This document shows, piece after piece, positions 24,607 through 33,928 of a stretch of DNA of 64,000 nt. Position numbers and translations under genes: made by a program. The notes beneath the pieces are model-generated. The model did no database searches. It was given only the letters and a program-made list of their open reading frames with translations, and had not been told where the DNA came from. The stretch is from Microvirga soli (GTDB lineage Bacteria > Pseudomonadota > Alphaproteobacteria > Rhizobiales > Beijerinckiaceae). The stretch spans positions 248,001 through 312,000 of the forward strand of contig NZ_JAERQE010000003.1 in the NCBI RefSeq assembly GCF_016734765.1, read 5' to 3'. Each line of letters opens with the position of its first letter. Within the stretch, counting starts at the first letter, position 1.

Positions 24607-26794
24607 CGGGCTTCGGCTGCTTGGCGGGTTTAAGCTGAAACAGCAGCAGGGAATGGGCTGTAACCGAGTAGACCTTGCCGAAGCTGAACTCCGCCGGAGT
24701 GTCCAGATCAGGCTGGTTGGTATCGATGTGACACATCCATGCGTCGCCGCCGACTACTTCCGGTAACGTGCACTTCACCACATCATTGTGGGCATTCATG
24801 ATCATCAGGAGGGTCACATCCGTGCCCCGCCTGCGAATGCCGGTCGGCTGCGCGCGGCCATCCAGCAGGATGCTGATGCAGCGGGCGTTAGGGTCCTCCC
24901 AGTTCTCGGGCGTCATCTCGTCGCCGGAAGGCGTAAGCCATGTCACATCCTTGACGTCGAGTTCCTCGTTGTAGACTCCCGAGAGAAAACGCACCCGTCG
25001 CAGGATCGGCAGGTTCTGACGCAGCTGAATCAGCTTGCGGGTGAACTCGAGCAATTCGACCCCATCCTCGTCGATCCCTTCCCAATCGATCCAGGACACC
25101 TCGTTGTCCTGACAATAGGCGTTGTTGTTGCCCTTTTGCGTCCGGGCAAACTCATCGCCGGCCAGCAGCATCGGAGTCCCCTGAGAGAAGAGCAGGGTGG
25201 CCATCATGTTGCGGATCTGGCGCGATCGCAGGGAGCGGATCTCGGGATCGTCCGTCGGGCCTTCGACGCCGTAATTGAAGGACAGGTTGTGGTCGTGCCC
25301 GTCCTTGTTGTCCTCGCCGTTCGCTTCGTTGTGCTTCTCGTTGTGGGAGACGAGGTCGTTCAGCGTGTAGCCGTCATGGGCGGTGATGAAGTTCACCGAG
25401 GCCCAGGGCCGTCGCCCGCGTTTGTTGAAGATATCTGCCGACGCCGTCAGGCGGGCTGCGAGTTCCGGCAACTTTCCTTCCTCACCCTTCCAATAGGCCC
25501 GCACCGTATCGCGGTAGCGGTCGTTCCACTCGGCCCAGCCGGGCGAGAAGCGACCGACCTGATAGCCGCCTGGTCCGCAATCCCACGGCTCAGCGATGAG
25601 CTTGACCTGACTGAGGGCGGGATCCTGGCGGCAGGCATCGAGGAATCGGCCATCCTCCTCGAAGCCATGCGGCTCGCGGCCTAGAATTGTCGCAAGATCG
25701 AAGCGGAAACCGTCGATCTGGACTTCCTGCGCCCAATAGCGAAGGGAGTCAGTGACCATCTGGAGCACACGGGAGTGGCTGAGATTAACCGTGTTTCCGG
25801 TGCCCGTATCATTGATGTAGTAGCGCTTATCAGGGGCGAGCCGGTAATAGGAGGCATTGTCGATGCCCCTGAAGGACAGGGTTGGCCCCAGCTCATTGCC
25901 TTCGGCCGTATGGTTGTAGACCACATCCAGGATCACCTCGATCCCGGCATCGTGGAGATGACTCACCATCTCCTTCACTTCGTTGATGAAGGGTGTTGCA
26001 AGGTAGCGCGGCTGCGGTGCGAAGAAGCTTATCGAGTTGTAGCCCCAGTAGTTCTTCAAGCCCTTTTCGATCAGATAACTGTCATCCACGAAAGCATGAA
26101 TCGGAAGCAGCTCGACGGCCGTGACGCCGAGATTCTTGATGTACTCGATGACCTCATGCTGCATGAGGCCCGAGAACGTGCCCCGAAATTCTTTCGGCAC
26201 CGCCGGATGCTGCATGGTGAAGCCGCGCAGATGAGTCTCGTAGATGATCGACCGCTCCCACGGGATCTGCGGCCGGCGCGCCCGCGCCCATGTGAAGGCC
26301 GACTCGACCACGCGGCATTTTTGCATGAACGGCGCGCTGTCGCGCTTGTCAAAGGAGAGGTCGGCATCGGGCGAGCCGAGGGTGTAGCCGAATAGGGCGG
26401 GATTCCACTTCAAGTCGCCGATGAGCTGCTTGGCGTAAGGATCGAGCAGGAGCTTGTTGGGGTTGAAGCGATGGCCGGCCGTGGGCTCGTAGGGGCCATG
26501 GACACGGTAACCGTAAGTCGTGCCTGGCCGCGCATCCGGCAGGTACCCGTGCCAGACTTCGTCGGTATATTCCGGAAGCTCGATCCGCTCGATTTCCCGT
26601 TCGCCGTCTTCGTCGAACAGGCAAAGCTCAACCTTCGTGGCATTCGCGGAGAAGATCGCAAAATTCACGCCTAGCCCATCCCATGTGGCTCCAAGGGGAT
26701 AGGGAAGGCCTTCCCGGACGCGGGAAGTGCGCCGCACGTTCGGGGCTACGACCTGAGCCGACGATTGCTCACGGATATCGACTTTATCATTCAT
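24587..26794 (-). CDS. glgX: Glycogen debranching enzyme (isoamylase-type)
   Basis: 735 residues. An N-terminal CBM48-type domain (YPLGATWDGLGVNFAIFSAN) precedes a GH13 barrel with the four conserved regions: DVVYNHTAEG, GFRFDLATIL (nucleophile Asp), LIAEPWDCG (acid Glu) and FITAHDGYTL. It cleaves alpha-1,6 branches of glycogen or limit dextrin. In bacteria with TreY and TreZ the same family member (often named TreX) prepares linear chains for trehalose production, which fits the next genes. Convergent with glgA; the C-terminus is Lys-rich (KPAKQPKPEKRKSA). Confidence 0.95.
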   Translation of the reverse strand: MNDKVDIREQSSAQVVAPNVRRTSRVREGLPYPLGATWDGLGVNFAIFSANATKVELCLFDEDGEREIERIELPEYTDEVWHGYLPDARPGTTYGYRVHGPYEPTAGHRFNPNKLLLDPYAKQLIGDLKWNPALFGYTLGSPDADLSFDKRDSAPFMQKCRVVESAFTWARARRPQIPWERSIIYETHLRGFTMQHPAVPKEFRGTFSGLMQHEVIEYIKNLGVTAVELLPIHAFVDDSYLIEKGLKNYWGYNSISFFAPQPRYLATPFINEVKEMVSHLHDAGIEVILDVVYNHTAEGNELGPTLSFRGIDNASYYRLAPDKRYYINDTGTGNTVNLSHSRVLQMVTDSLRYWAQEVQIDGFRFDLATILGREPHGFEEDGRFLDACRQDPALSQVKLIAEPWDCGPGGYQVGRFSPGWAEWNDRYRDTVRAYWKGEEGKLPELAARLTASADIFNKRGRRPWASVNFITAHDGYTLNDLVSHNEKHNEANGEDNKDGHDHNLSFNYGVEGPTDDPEIRSLRSRQIRNMMATLLFSQGTPMLLAGDEFARTQKGNNNAYCQDNEVSWIDWEGIDEDGVELLEFTRKLIQLRQNLPILRRVRFLSGVYNEELDVKDVTWLTPSGDEMTPENWEDPNARCISILLDGRAQPTGIRRRGTDVTLLMIMNAHNDVVKCTLPEVVGGDAWMCHIDTNQPDLDTPAEFSFGKVYSVTAHSLLLFQLKPAKQPKPEKRKSA

Positions 26795-26992
26795 TGGAGA
26801 TCTCAGAAGCCAAGCGAGGCGAATTGCCTGTGTTCATCAACGCGCAAGCCTGCCGGAAGTCCCCGCCAAGCTGAACTATAAATTCGCTCCCTCACTCTCA
26901 TGACCGAACACAAGAATCAGTGTTGAAACGCTCGGAATCTTGAGCCTGAGGGAGCAGGGATGGATGATTTGGGAGGTGGGCTCCCTTATCGA

Positions 26993-29900
26993 TCATGTAT
27001 GCCCCTCGGAGGATTTCAGCTTGAGCACGGCAAAGGGGAATTCCTTCATCAGATCGGAGACTTTTGTCCGCCCTCGATCAATGAGGATCTCGTTCCCTGT
27101 CATCACGTTCAGCCAAGTGCCTCGTCCTAGCTCGATGCTTGTATTGCCCCAGATTGCAGGGTCGACCGTTGGGTCAGGGCTCTTCTTCACCAAGCTCGCC
27201 CACAGGCGCGGAACGAGGACGGCAAGAGTGCTGGTGCCATGTTGCCTTAGATAGCCTATGAGACGGTCGGCACGGGCGCCCTCGGCTTGTATGACCCGGT
27301 AGTCCCCCTCGGCATAAAGCGCCGGTGACTGGAGCCGGTCACGTAGCAGGGCAGCGATGATCTGCTGCTTGATCCGCCCGTCGGTCCAGTTGCTCATGAG
27401 AGATGTGAGCGGGTCACTCTTCTCCAAAGCGTTTGCGCGGGCCGCATAGTCCACCGGGCGCCGGTTGTCCGGATCCACCAACGAGAAATCCCAGAACTCC
27501 GTACCCTGGTAAATATCGGGCACCCCGGGCAATGTCAGCTTAAGAACTGTACGGGTCAAGCCGTTCAGCATGCCCAGCGTGGAGAGGCGCCGGGCCAAGT
27601 CACCGAAACGTTCCAGGAATGAGCTCTTCGGATCGAGTACGGCTCTTAGCAGAGCAAGAGCCGCATCCTCATAGGCTTGGTTTGGAGCAACCCAGCTCGT
27701 GTGCCTTTTGGCTTCACGAAGCGCTTTGGTGAGGTAGCCCGCCATCCGCTCCTGGAATGAGGCCAGTTTCCTGCGATCAGCCTTCTCCAGAAGCTCCAGG
27801 GGCAGCGCGCCGAGCAGAGCCTGCAGCAGGATGACCTGATCGTTGGCGTCCGGTGCGGGAACGCCTCCGATCTCAGACAGGTGAGCGGATGTCAGTTCCT
27901 TCCAGACGCTCAGGGCATTCGCCCATTCTTCCGGCATCTCGGAGAGAGCCAGAAGTCGGGCGCGCGCATCCTCGCCGCGCTTGGTGTCGTGCGTGGCGGT
28001 GGCGATCATGGCATGCGGCCAGTTCCGGGCACGGTCCGCATTCGCTTGATGGAAGGCGTCCGGCGTTAGGCCGAAATGCCCGGGGTCGCCGCCTACCTCG
28101 TTCAAGGCAATCAGGCGCCCATAGCGGTAGAAGAGGGTGTCCTCCAGGCTTTTCGCCATAACGGGGCCTGTGAGCTGCTGGAAACGGCGGCGGAAGCGGC
28201 GCACTTCACCAGGGGCGCCGGATTGCGTCCGTCCCAAAAGGACTGAGGCGATGAAGTCATGCACGGTCTGATCGGGAAGCGCGCTGGAGGTTTTGGCGGC
28301 CTCAATCGTCTCCTCGATCAGGCGGACGTCCTCAGGGGCAGGCGCTCCATCGTTCAGATAGCTGCGGTAGATGGGAAACGCGGCAACAATCTCCAGCAGA
28401 GATTGGCGCAGGGCGAACGTCGTGTAATCGCGTGTGCGGCGGTTGGCATCGGCAACAGCCTTGATGTCCGAGACCAGAGCCTCGAGCTCGCTGGCGAAGT
28501 TCTTCTCGGTGATGTCAATCTTGGCTTCCTTAAGGAGTTCCTCATAGGAGCCCTGAAGGCCCGCTGCCTCACGGTAGATCCGCTCGAAGGCTTCTCCTGA
28601 TCGCGTGTCCACCAGCACGCCATCGATCACGTTGAGCACATCGTATCCCGATGTTCCGGCGACGGGCCAGGAACGCAACTCTTCGCCGGGCTCAAGGATC
28701 TTCTCGACCACCACATAGAAGCCAGGGCCCACCTTCTCCTGGAGGGCGCGAGCGTAGCCCTCCGGATCGGCAAGACCGTCAATATGGTCGATCCTGAGGC
28801 CGTGAACGAGACCCTCGTTCACGAGGCGGAGGATCAGCTCGTGGGTCTTCTCGAAGATCTGCGGGATCTCGACGCGAATGCCCGCCAGGGTGTTGATGTC
28901 GAAGAACCGGCGGTAGTTGATCTCGCTCGATGCTACCCGCCAGAAGGCGAGGCGGTAGGCCTGTGCTTCCAGAAGACGGTGCAGGGCATCGAAGCTACCC
29001 GGATCATCCGGACTGCCATTGATGGCAGCGACAGCCCGATCGATGGCCTTTCGTAGGTCCGACGAACCTGCAACCGCCTGTGCCAGATCGTGCTTGAGCC
29101 CCTCCGCTTCCTCCGGAAGGAAAGAGGAACTCTGCCCGGTGTCGTGCTGTCCCATCGCTCGCAGGCGGTCGGTGATGCTTCGCAGCTTCCCGGCCTTGGC
29201 AGGATTGGCGAGCGACGCCAGCGCGTGACCCAGGATCTTGGGGTAATTAGTGGGGCAAACGGGAAAACGATGCTCCCAATGCCATATGCTGAAGGAGCCG
29301 TCCTCCGGGTCGAATTTCAGCTGCAGTTCGCCCCGTTCGAGAACCTCACCATAGAGACCGCCCAGGGACGGGACGATCAGCTTGCCGCCGGCTCCGGGAC
29401 GTTCCCAGTCAATGTCGAAAGCATCGGCCACGGGGGAGAGACGCCCCCATTCCAGCACGGAGAGCCACCAGCCATTCGACTGACCGCCGACGCCCATATG
29501 GTTCGGCACGATATCGAGGACGAGCTTAAGACCGTGCTTCCTCAGCGCCTCCGAGAAGCGGCCGAATCCTTCCTCTCCGCCGAGTTCCGGATTGATGACG
29601 GAATGATCGACGATGTCGTAGCCGTGTGTGGATCCGGGAGCCGCCGCCTGAATCGGCGAGGAATAGACATGGCTGATGCCGAGGCTGGCCAGATAAGGCA
29701 CGATTTTTACGGCATCGTCGAAGGTGAAATCCTTGTGGAATTGCAGGCGATAGGTGGCACGGGGTGGCGGCGCGGCGAGGGCGCTCCTGCGCGCACGCAC
29801 ATCACGGCCTTCCTCGGTCAGGGCCACGGCGAGCTTTGCCATGAGGCTACCTGGCGCAGCGATGTCCTCGATGGTGTTCGACAGTCTGCGGCGCCAGTTG

Positions 29901-31861
29901 GGATGGCCCACATCCATGCCGGGCATGTTGGGCTGGTTCAACTCGCCGGATGCATCCTCGATCTGCACGGCCGTGAGCACCGACGAGGTGCGGGCGAGAT
30001 AACGGATGGTCGCCTCAAGGGGCGGTTCTTCCGCTACCTGCGCTGCAGGCAGGAGCCCTTCTGCCGCGAGCGCCTGAGTAAAGTGGCTCTTGTCCGCCTT
30101 TCGCGCAGCACGCTCGCGGTCGGATGTTTTCGGGTCGAAAATGCCGAGAGTCTGGCGCAGGTCGACATCGAGGCCACGCCACCACCCGGTGAAGGTCGGC
30201 AGGTCATGGGTGGTGATCACCGCGAGGGCCGATCGGGGATACTGGTCCGGCTTCTTGAAGGCGGAGCCATCGCGTTCGAAGGGCAGAACCCGGTAGCTGA
30301 GAACACCCGATTCCATGATTGCGTCGGAGAAACCTTCCGGTGCCGTTCCCAGATCTTCCGCAATCACAAGGCAGCGGGCGCGGTGGCTCTCGATGCGCAA
30401 CACCGCCAGCATGGCCTCGAACGGATAATCCACGTAGGCCCCCTGCGAGGCAGGAGCGCCGGATGGGATCAGGAAGAGGCGCTGAAGCTGGAAGGCGTGA
30501 TCGATGCGGATCGCGCCGGCATGGCGCATGTTGGCCGTGACGAGATCACGGAAGGCGGCAAGGCCCTGTTCCTCGAGTGTGAGCGGGTTGAAGGGCGGCA
30601 GACCCCAATCCTGTCCCTGCGGACCGAGAGGGTCGGGCGGTGCGCCGATGGACAGCCCTGGAGCATAGCGCTCTGGGGTCGACCAGATTTCGGATCCGCC
30701 GCCATCCGATCCAACAGCGAGATCGCGATAGAGGCCAATGGGAAGTCCCGCGGCGTGGGCCCGCTCAGAAGCCTGGCCCAATTGCCAGTCGGCTAGCCAC
30801 TGCAGCCAGGCATGGAATGCAACACGCTCCGCCTCCTGCGCCTGGAAGCGCCTGACCTCATCCGAATGGACCGACCGAAAGGCTTCGGGCCACTGGCCGG
30901 CCCAGAAGAGACCCTGTGCGCGGAAATGTTCCGAGAGCGCCTCAAAAGTGGCGTGTGCCTCCAGAGCCTCGCCACCTTCCCGGCGGAATGCCTCGAAGGC
31001 GGCCTTGTCGCCAGTGGTCTGAAACCAGGACCAGAGGGCGTCAAGGACAGGGCGCTTGATGGACCAGACTTCGGCATAATCGAGGAGCGAGGCGCCACGC
31101 AGCTTGGCGAGGCGCTGCTGCACGTCCGAGCCCTGGAGCAACTCCTGTGCGCCGCTCTCGGCATAGCCCTCGACATCAGTCGGGTCGATGTAGAGTGACT
31201 CGAGGAACAGGCGTGAGGACGGCGAATAGGGAGATATCTTGGAGCGGTCTGCCGTGAAGAGCGCATGAACCGGACTGAGGCCCAGAAACGCGCCGCCGAA
31301 CCGGCCGACAGCTTCTGCGGTGAGAGCCACGTCCGAGTAGTCGCCGATCCCGAGGTCACGCTCCGAGCGCAGGGAATAAACCTGTGCCGTCAGACCCCAC
31401 AATCTTGTGTCGCCCTTCAGGATTTCGGGCTCCCAGCACCTGTCGGGAGCGGCAATGATCGTCGCCTCCCGGTCGCCTAGCTGGAGCCGGTGATAGCCCA
31501 TTGGAAGGGGAGGGAGTTCGAGAGCGCGGCTGGTTTTGGTAAGGCGGGCTTCGTGAGTGGTTCCGCCTTCCTCCGTCAGGGCCCAAGCTGAGGCTCCTGC
31601 AGCGCTGCGCAATTTGATTGTTGCAGGCGCCTCAGCTTCCACGGTCATCACCGCAGGCAGCGGGCCTGCCTTCAGCCGCTTCAATCGCTCGAGGCTCTCC
31701 TGCGCACCCTTGGCGGTTGCGACATCGAGACCGAGAGCGGCCAGCAGGGCTTTTCTGGTGTCGGAACTCGTCTCGACCCTTTTTCCGAAGGCATCACTGT
31801 AGTCCGGGGAAATGCCGACGAGCGCGGCCATCCGCTCCAGCAGAGCGTCCAGCTTGCTCAT
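26993..31861 (-). CDS. treY: 4-alpha-glucanotransferase / malto-oligosyltrehalose synthase fusion (MalQ-TreY)
   Basis: A single open frame of 1622 residues holding two complete enzymes. Residues 1-about 695 are a GH77 amylomaltase, with catalytic D454 (IRIDHAF), E502 (IAEDLGT) and D553 (TTHDLPTF). From about residue 700 (RATYRLQFHKDFTFDDAV) a full TreY of the GH13 family runs to the end, with D1025 (LRIDHIDGL), E1053 (VVEKILEPGEE) and a later THDTKRGED motif. The MalQ half reshuffles malto-oligosaccharides; the TreY half converts the reducing end of the glucan to a trehalosyl unit. The start overlaps the treZ stop by four bases, so transcription is treZ then malQ-treY. No frameshift or linker disruption is seen. 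Confidence 0.93.
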   Translation of the reverse strand: MSKLDALLERMAALVGISPDYSDAFGKRVETSSDTRKALLAALGLDVATAKGAQESLERLKRLKAGPLPAVMTVEAEAPATIKLRSAAGASAWALTEEGGTTHEARLTKTSRALELPPLPMGYHRLQLGDREATIIAAPDRCWEPEILKGDTRLWGLTAQVYSLRSERDLGIGDYSDVALTAEAVGRFGGAFLGLSPVHALFTADRSKISPYSPSSRLFLESLYIDPTDVEGYAESGAQELLQGSDVQQRLAKLRGASLLDYAEVWSIKRPVLDALWSWFQTTGDKAAFEAFRREGGEALEAHATFEALSEHFRAQGLFWAGQWPEAFRSVHSDEVRRFQAQEAERVAFHAWLQWLADWQLGQASERAHAAGLPIGLYRDLAVGSDGGGSEIWSTPERYAPGLSIGAPPDPLGPQGQDWGLPPFNPLTLEEQGLAAFRDLVTANMRHAGAIRIDHAFQLQRLFLIPSGAPASQGAYVDYPFEAMLAVLRIESHRARCLVIAEDLGTAPEGFSDAIMESGVLSYRVLPFERDGSAFKKPDQYPRSALAVITTHDLPTFTGWWRGLDVDLRQTLGIFDPKTSDRERAARKADKSHFTQALAAEGLLPAAQVAEEPPLEATIRYLARTSSVLTAVQIEDASGELNQPNMPGMDVGHPNWRRRLSNTIEDIAAPGSLMAKLAVALTEEGRDVRARRSALAAPPPRATYRLQFHKDFTFDDAVKIVPYLASLGISHVYSSPIQAAAPGSTHGYDIVDHSVINPELGGEEGFGRFSEALRKHGLKLVLDIVPNHMGVGGQSNGWWLSVLEWGRLSPVADAFDIDWERPGAGGKLIVPSLGGLYGEVLERGELQLKFDPEDGSFSIWHWEHRFPVCPTNYPKILGHALASLANPAKAGKLRSITDRLRAMGQHDTGQSSSFLPEEAEGLKHDLAQAVAGSSDLRKAIDRAVAAINGSPDDPGSFDALHRLLEAQAYRLAFWRVASSEINYRRFFDINTLAGIRVEIPQIFEKTHELILRLVNEGLVHGLRIDHIDGLADPEGYARALQEKVGPGFYVVVEKILEPGEELRSWPVAGTSGYDVLNVIDGVLVDTRSGEAFERIYREAAGLQGSYEELLKEAKIDITEKNFASELEALVSDIKAVADANRRTRDYTTFALRQSLLEIVAAFPIYRSYLNDGAPAPEDVRLIEETIEAAKTSSALPDQTVHDFIASVLLGRTQSGAPGEVRRFRRRFQQLTGPVMAKSLEDTLFYRYGRLIALNEVGGDPGHFGLTPDAFHQANADRARNWPHAMIATATHDTKRGEDARARLLALSEMPEEWANALSVWKELTSAHLSEIGGVPAPDANDQVILLQALLGALPLELLEKADRRKLASFQERMAGYLTKALREAKRHTSWVAPNQAYEDAALALLRAVLDPKSSFLERFGDLARRLSTLGMLNGLTRTVLKLTLPGVPDIYQGTEFWDFSLVDPDNRRPVDYAARANALEKSDPLTSLMSNWTDGRIKQQIIAALLRDRLQSPALYAEGDYRVIQAEGARADRLIGYLRQHGTSTLAVLVPRLWASLVKKSPDPTVDPAIWGNTSIELGRGTWLNVMTGNEILIDRGRTKVSDLMKEFPFAVLKLKSSEGHT

Positions 31862-33678
31862 GCGGTTATTCCTTTCATGACGATGGCCGACCAGGATGGA
31901 AGCTGAAGACTCTTATCAGCAATCTTGGAGCCCTCGCTCGACCAGAGCACACGCGTGTTCTCGCCCGCCGTTCCGCTCACGATCCCGTCGCCGAAGTTGG
32001 CCAGCAGGCGAAGCGTGCCGGCCGAGAAGGTCCAGGTCACGTCGAGGACTTTATCAGGCGAAATTGTGTAGTTCGAACCGCGATACTGACTCTTCAGGAG
32101 AGGTACGATCTCCGCCTGCCTCAGGTCGAGCAGTTGACGGGTTCGCGCGAGAATCTCCTGATGAGATGATTGCGCAGCCTCCGACCAGTCGATCTTGGAG
32201 CGCTCGAACGTCGCGCGATCCGTCGGATCGGGAATGCGTTGCGACATCTCCGGATCCGTGAAAGCCTTAAACCGCTTGAATTCGCCGCGTCTTCCTTCAC
32301 GCACAGCCTTGGCGAGATCCGGCTCGCTCTCGAAATCGACGAAGAACTGGAATGGTGTCGAAGCGGACCACTCCTCACCCATGAAGATCAGCGGGATCTG
32401 TGGCGACAGGAGGAAGACGCCTTGCGCGAAATCCAAGCGCTCAGGCGGGATTAAATGTGAAAGGCGTTCGCCAAATGCGCGATTGCCTACCTGATCGTGG
32501 TTTTGGAGAAAGGATACGAAGGCTGCTGGGGTCAGATGGCCCGAGGGCTCGCCGCGAACGACACCATCCTTGTGCGGAGATGGATCGCCTTGATAGGCGA
32601 AGCCTTCCGCCAGCGCCCGTCCGAGATGCTCGAGCGGCCGGTTGGCATAATCTTCGTAATAGCCTTCGCTCTCACCGGTCAGCAGAGCATGCCAGGAGTT
32701 GTGGATGTCATCAGCCCATTGTGCCGTGTGGAGCGTAGGCTGTCCGCTGGTGTCTCGTCCAAGCCAGCGCGCTTGGTTCGCTTCGTTCTCGAGCACCAAA
32801 TGAACGTGTCGATCAGGGATGGCTTCACGGATTCTGTTTGCTAGCTCTTCGATGAAGTGCGGCTTGCCGTCATCCACAATGGCGTGGACGGCATCGAAGC
32901 GAAGTCCATCGATATGGAATTCCTCCAGCCAGTAAAGCGCATTGTGAAAGAAGAAGTCGCGCACGTTGCGGCTGCCGTCTCCATCCACATTGATGCCAGC
33001 CCCCCAGGGAGTCGGATGGCGCTCCGTGAAGAAGGTCTTGGCATAAGCGTGGAGATAATTTCCCGAGGGGCCGAAGTGATTATAGACCACGTCGAGGAAG
33101 ACCATGATGCCGAGCGTGTGCGCACGCTCCACGAGCCGCTTCAGGTTGTCCGGGCTGCCATAGGCTGCATCCGGTGCGTAGGGCAGAACGCCGTCATAGC
33201 CCCAGTTCCGTCGGCCGGGGAACTCGCCTATAGGCATGAGCTCGATGGCGGTGATGCCCAAGTCGCGCAGATCTTCAAGCTTGGTCATGAAGCCCGCATA
33301 GGTGCCCTCCGGCGTTGCCGTTCCCACATGGACCTCATAGAGAACCGTTTCTTCCCAGGGCCTTCCTTTCCACCTGGTATCGGACCACTGGTATGTTCCA
33401 GGATCAACAACGAGGCTCAGGCCATGAACATCATCGGGCTGAAATCTGGAGGCCGGGTCGGGCACTACAATATTGCCATCGATTTTATACCCGTAGCGGC
33501 TGCCCGCATGGGCCTCCTGCGAAACAAGGCGATACCAGCCTTCGGCACTGGCTGTCATTGGAAGCTCGGCACTGTCCAATACGAGCCGCACGTCTTGGGC
33601 TGTAGGCGCCCAGAGAGCAAAGCGAATACCATCGGGGGTTATCTCAGCCCCAAAGGGCATAGAGTGAACGCGCCGCAT
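31858..33678 (-). CDS. treZ: Malto-oligosyltrehalose trehalohydrolase
   Basis: 606 residues. An N-terminal CBM48-like domain (FGAEITPDGIRFALWAPTAQ) is followed by a GH13 barrel: DVVYNHFGPSGNY, GLRFDAVHAI (nucleophile), LVLENEANQARWL (acid) and FLQNHDQVGNRAFG. The enzyme releases free trehalose from the trehalosyl end made by TreY. ATG at 33678 has CCGGAG six bases upstream; the frame is open further upstream to 33813 without a ribosome site. First gene of the leftward treZ/malQ-treY operon. Confidence 0.94.
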   Translation of the reverse strand: MRRVHSMPFGAEITPDGIRFALWAPTAQDVRLVLDSAELPMTASAEGWYRLVSQEAHAGSRYGYKIDGNIVVPDPASRFQPDDVHGLSLVVDPGTYQWSDTRWKGRPWEETVLYEVHVGTATPEGTYAGFMTKLEDLRDLGITAIELMPIGEFPGRRNWGYDGVLPYAPDAAYGSPDNLKRLVERAHTLGIMVFLDVVYNHFGPSGNYLHAYAKTFFTERHPTPWGAGINVDGDGSRNVRDFFFHNALYWLEEFHIDGLRFDAVHAIVDDGKPHFIEELANRIREAIPDRHVHLVLENEANQARWLGRDTSGQPTLHTAQWADDIHNSWHALLTGESEGYYEDYANRPLEHLGRALAEGFAYQGDPSPHKDGVVRGEPSGHLTPAAFVSFLQNHDQVGNRAFGERLSHLIPPERLDFAQGVFLLSPQIPLIFMGEEWSASTPFQFFVDFESEPDLAKAVREGRRGEFKRFKAFTDPEMSQRIPDPTDRATFERSKIDWSEAAQSSHQEILARTRQLLDLRQAEIVPLLKSQYRGSNYTISPDKVLDVTWTFSAGTLRLLANFGDGIVSGTAGENTRVLWSSEGSKIADKSLQLPSWSAIVMKGITA

Positions 33679-33928
33679 TTGAACTCCGGAAAGCAGGGGG
33701 AGGCACTTGCGAACGACAATTGCAAGGCAATGTTCCAGAGCAGCCGAAAAAAACAGCCAAGCTGACTTTGACTGTAATGGAGTTCGCAGGCTTGCTCGGC
33801 CAAGCTGGCTCAAAGGGCTAGTCAGGAATTTTCTAGAACTTCTGCGGAACCATATCCGGGGCGAAGGAGTTAAGAGCCCGACTGCCTATGGCGCGGGGAG
33901 TCGATGGGGATCGCGCCTCTGAGCTAAC

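Noticed and set aside
26955..26992. GGGAG / CTCCC mini-hairpin after the malQ-treY stop
   Set aside because: Five-base stem without a T-run in the direction of transcription.
29090..30796. Long plus-strand open frame inside the malQ-treY gene
   Set aside because: Antisense shadow of a well-supported fusion gene; no family motif.
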